In this document: piece by piece, positions 5,321 to 5,745 of the stretch
How the letters are laid out: every line of letters begins with the position of its first letter
Numbering within the stretch: the stretch's first letter is position 1
Origin: Promethearchaeota archaeon
Lineage (GTDB): Archaea; Asgardarchaeota; Lokiarchaeia; Sigynarchaeales; SOKP01
Length of the DNA: 5,745 nucleotides
Direction: 5' to 3'
Assembly: GCA_016839905.1 (NCBI GenBank)
Contig: JAEOTJ010000163.1
Span: 1-5,745, forward strand
Made by a program: the position numbers and the translations under genes
The notes under the pieces: generated by a model
What the model saw: the letters and a program-made list of their open reading frames with translations, nothing else
Databases searched by the model: none
Told to the model about the DNA's origin: nothing

Positions 5321-5737
5321 CTATACATTATATAGTCTTAAATATTTAGAATAATCAAGAATAAAAACTAATAATGAAATACCAAAAGCAGGAATGATAT
5401 AAAAAAAAAAAAGAAATTCAATTACATATATCATCATCACCACACCATATTCAAGATAGTTGCTAATTATAATAGAAATTATAAGCAATAAAAATAAGAG
5501 TAAAATATCGATGATGAAAAGAAAGGAATATTTTTTATAGCATTTCTTGCAAAAATACCCTTTAATTGACAGGAAAAAGATTTTTTGTTTTATGAATTCT
5601 TCATTCCTATTTTTGAACATTTTTGTTGATAATTTAACCGCGCAGGTCTTACAAATCGTATTGGTTTTTGATTGAGACTCATCTTGATTTTTAACCATTT
5701 CCAGATGATGATAACGAAGGTAATCTTGGATTTTCAT
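5321..5737 (-). CDS. Zinc-ribbon and membrane-hairpin protein
   Basis: A 138-residue protein on the minus strand, converging on the Roadblock gene. C29/C32 (CKTC) and C63/C66 (CKKC) form a zinc-binding module with a basic loop of 30 residues. Two TM helices follow at about 72-92 and 98-126, and a short tail with basic residues ends it. Cys spacing, the hairpin directly after the second pair, and the likely cytoplasmic zinc domain repeat the plan of the protein at 540-1214, though this one lacks the second zinc ribbon. The stop is TAG at 5321. The start at 5737 lies 8 bases from the window edge with no stop in the bases seen upstream, so the true start may be outside; ATG at residue 14 is another option. 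No enzyme motif is seen and the function is unknown. Confidence 0.75.
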   Translation of the reverse strand: MKIQDYLRYHHLEMVKNQDESQSKTNTICKTCAVKLSTKMFKNRNEEFIKQKIFFLSIKGYFCKKCYKKYSFLFIIDILLLFLLLIISIIISNYLEYGVVMMIYVIEFLFFFYIIPAFGISLLVFILDYSKYLRLYNV

Positions 5738-5745
5738 TTTCTTGG

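Noticed and set aside
1..5745. tRNA, rRNA, CRISPR array, insertion sequence or origin
   Set aside because: No cloverleaf-like segment, regularly spaced repeat, transposase motif or long terminal inverted repeat was seen.

Overview
The window looks like accessory chromosomal DNA from an Asgard archaeon (Lokiarchaeia-like). This rests on gene content, not on any marker gene. The DNA is strongly AT-rich, promoter-like TATA boxes lie upstream of leader genes, and ribosome sites are of the GAGG type. The proteins are those typical of Asgard genomes: a longin-like domain, a Roadblock/LC7 domain, a proteasomal-ATPase-type coiled-coil/OB domain, PH/GRAM-like domains and many small zinc-ribbon proteins.

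Layout. (1) Bases 69-1214 hold two adjacent + strand genes: a PH/GRAM-like protein with a C-terminal zinc ribbon, and a protein with zinc ribbons at both ends and a membrane hairpin between them. (2) Bases 1215-1393 hold a perfect 3 x 7-bp repeat and a start-less stretch of protein-like reading frame, probably a gene remnant. (3) Bases 1394-2056 encode a soluble protein resembling the TrmB/PLD-like sensor domain without a DNA-binding domain; a hairpin plus T-run follows. (4) Bases 2227-3321 encode a membrane protein. The open frame runs 40 codons upstream of its first ATG, encodes an extra transmembrane segment, and is preceded by a good ribosome site next to an ATT codon. It combines a TM hairpin, a cytoplasmic PH-like domain, a third TM helix and an external DM13-like domain. 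(5) Bases 3456-5174 look like an operon: a 28-residue ORF, a longin-like protein, a free-standing N-terminal domain of the PAN/Rpt proteasomal ATPase type with no ATPase domain, and a Roadblock/LC7 protein. (6) A convergent minus-strand gene at the right edge encodes another zinc-ribbon/TM-hairpin protein, built like the one at 540-1214.

The most interesting part is 3456-5174. Longin and Roadblock proteins are the usual partners and regulators of Ras-like small GTPases. Here they flank a protein carrying the oligomerising ring domain of a proteasome activator without its motor. That suggests, as inference only, a scaffold or adaptor linking small-GTPase signalling to a ring-shaped assembly. 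All assignments come from reading the sequence; no database search was possible.
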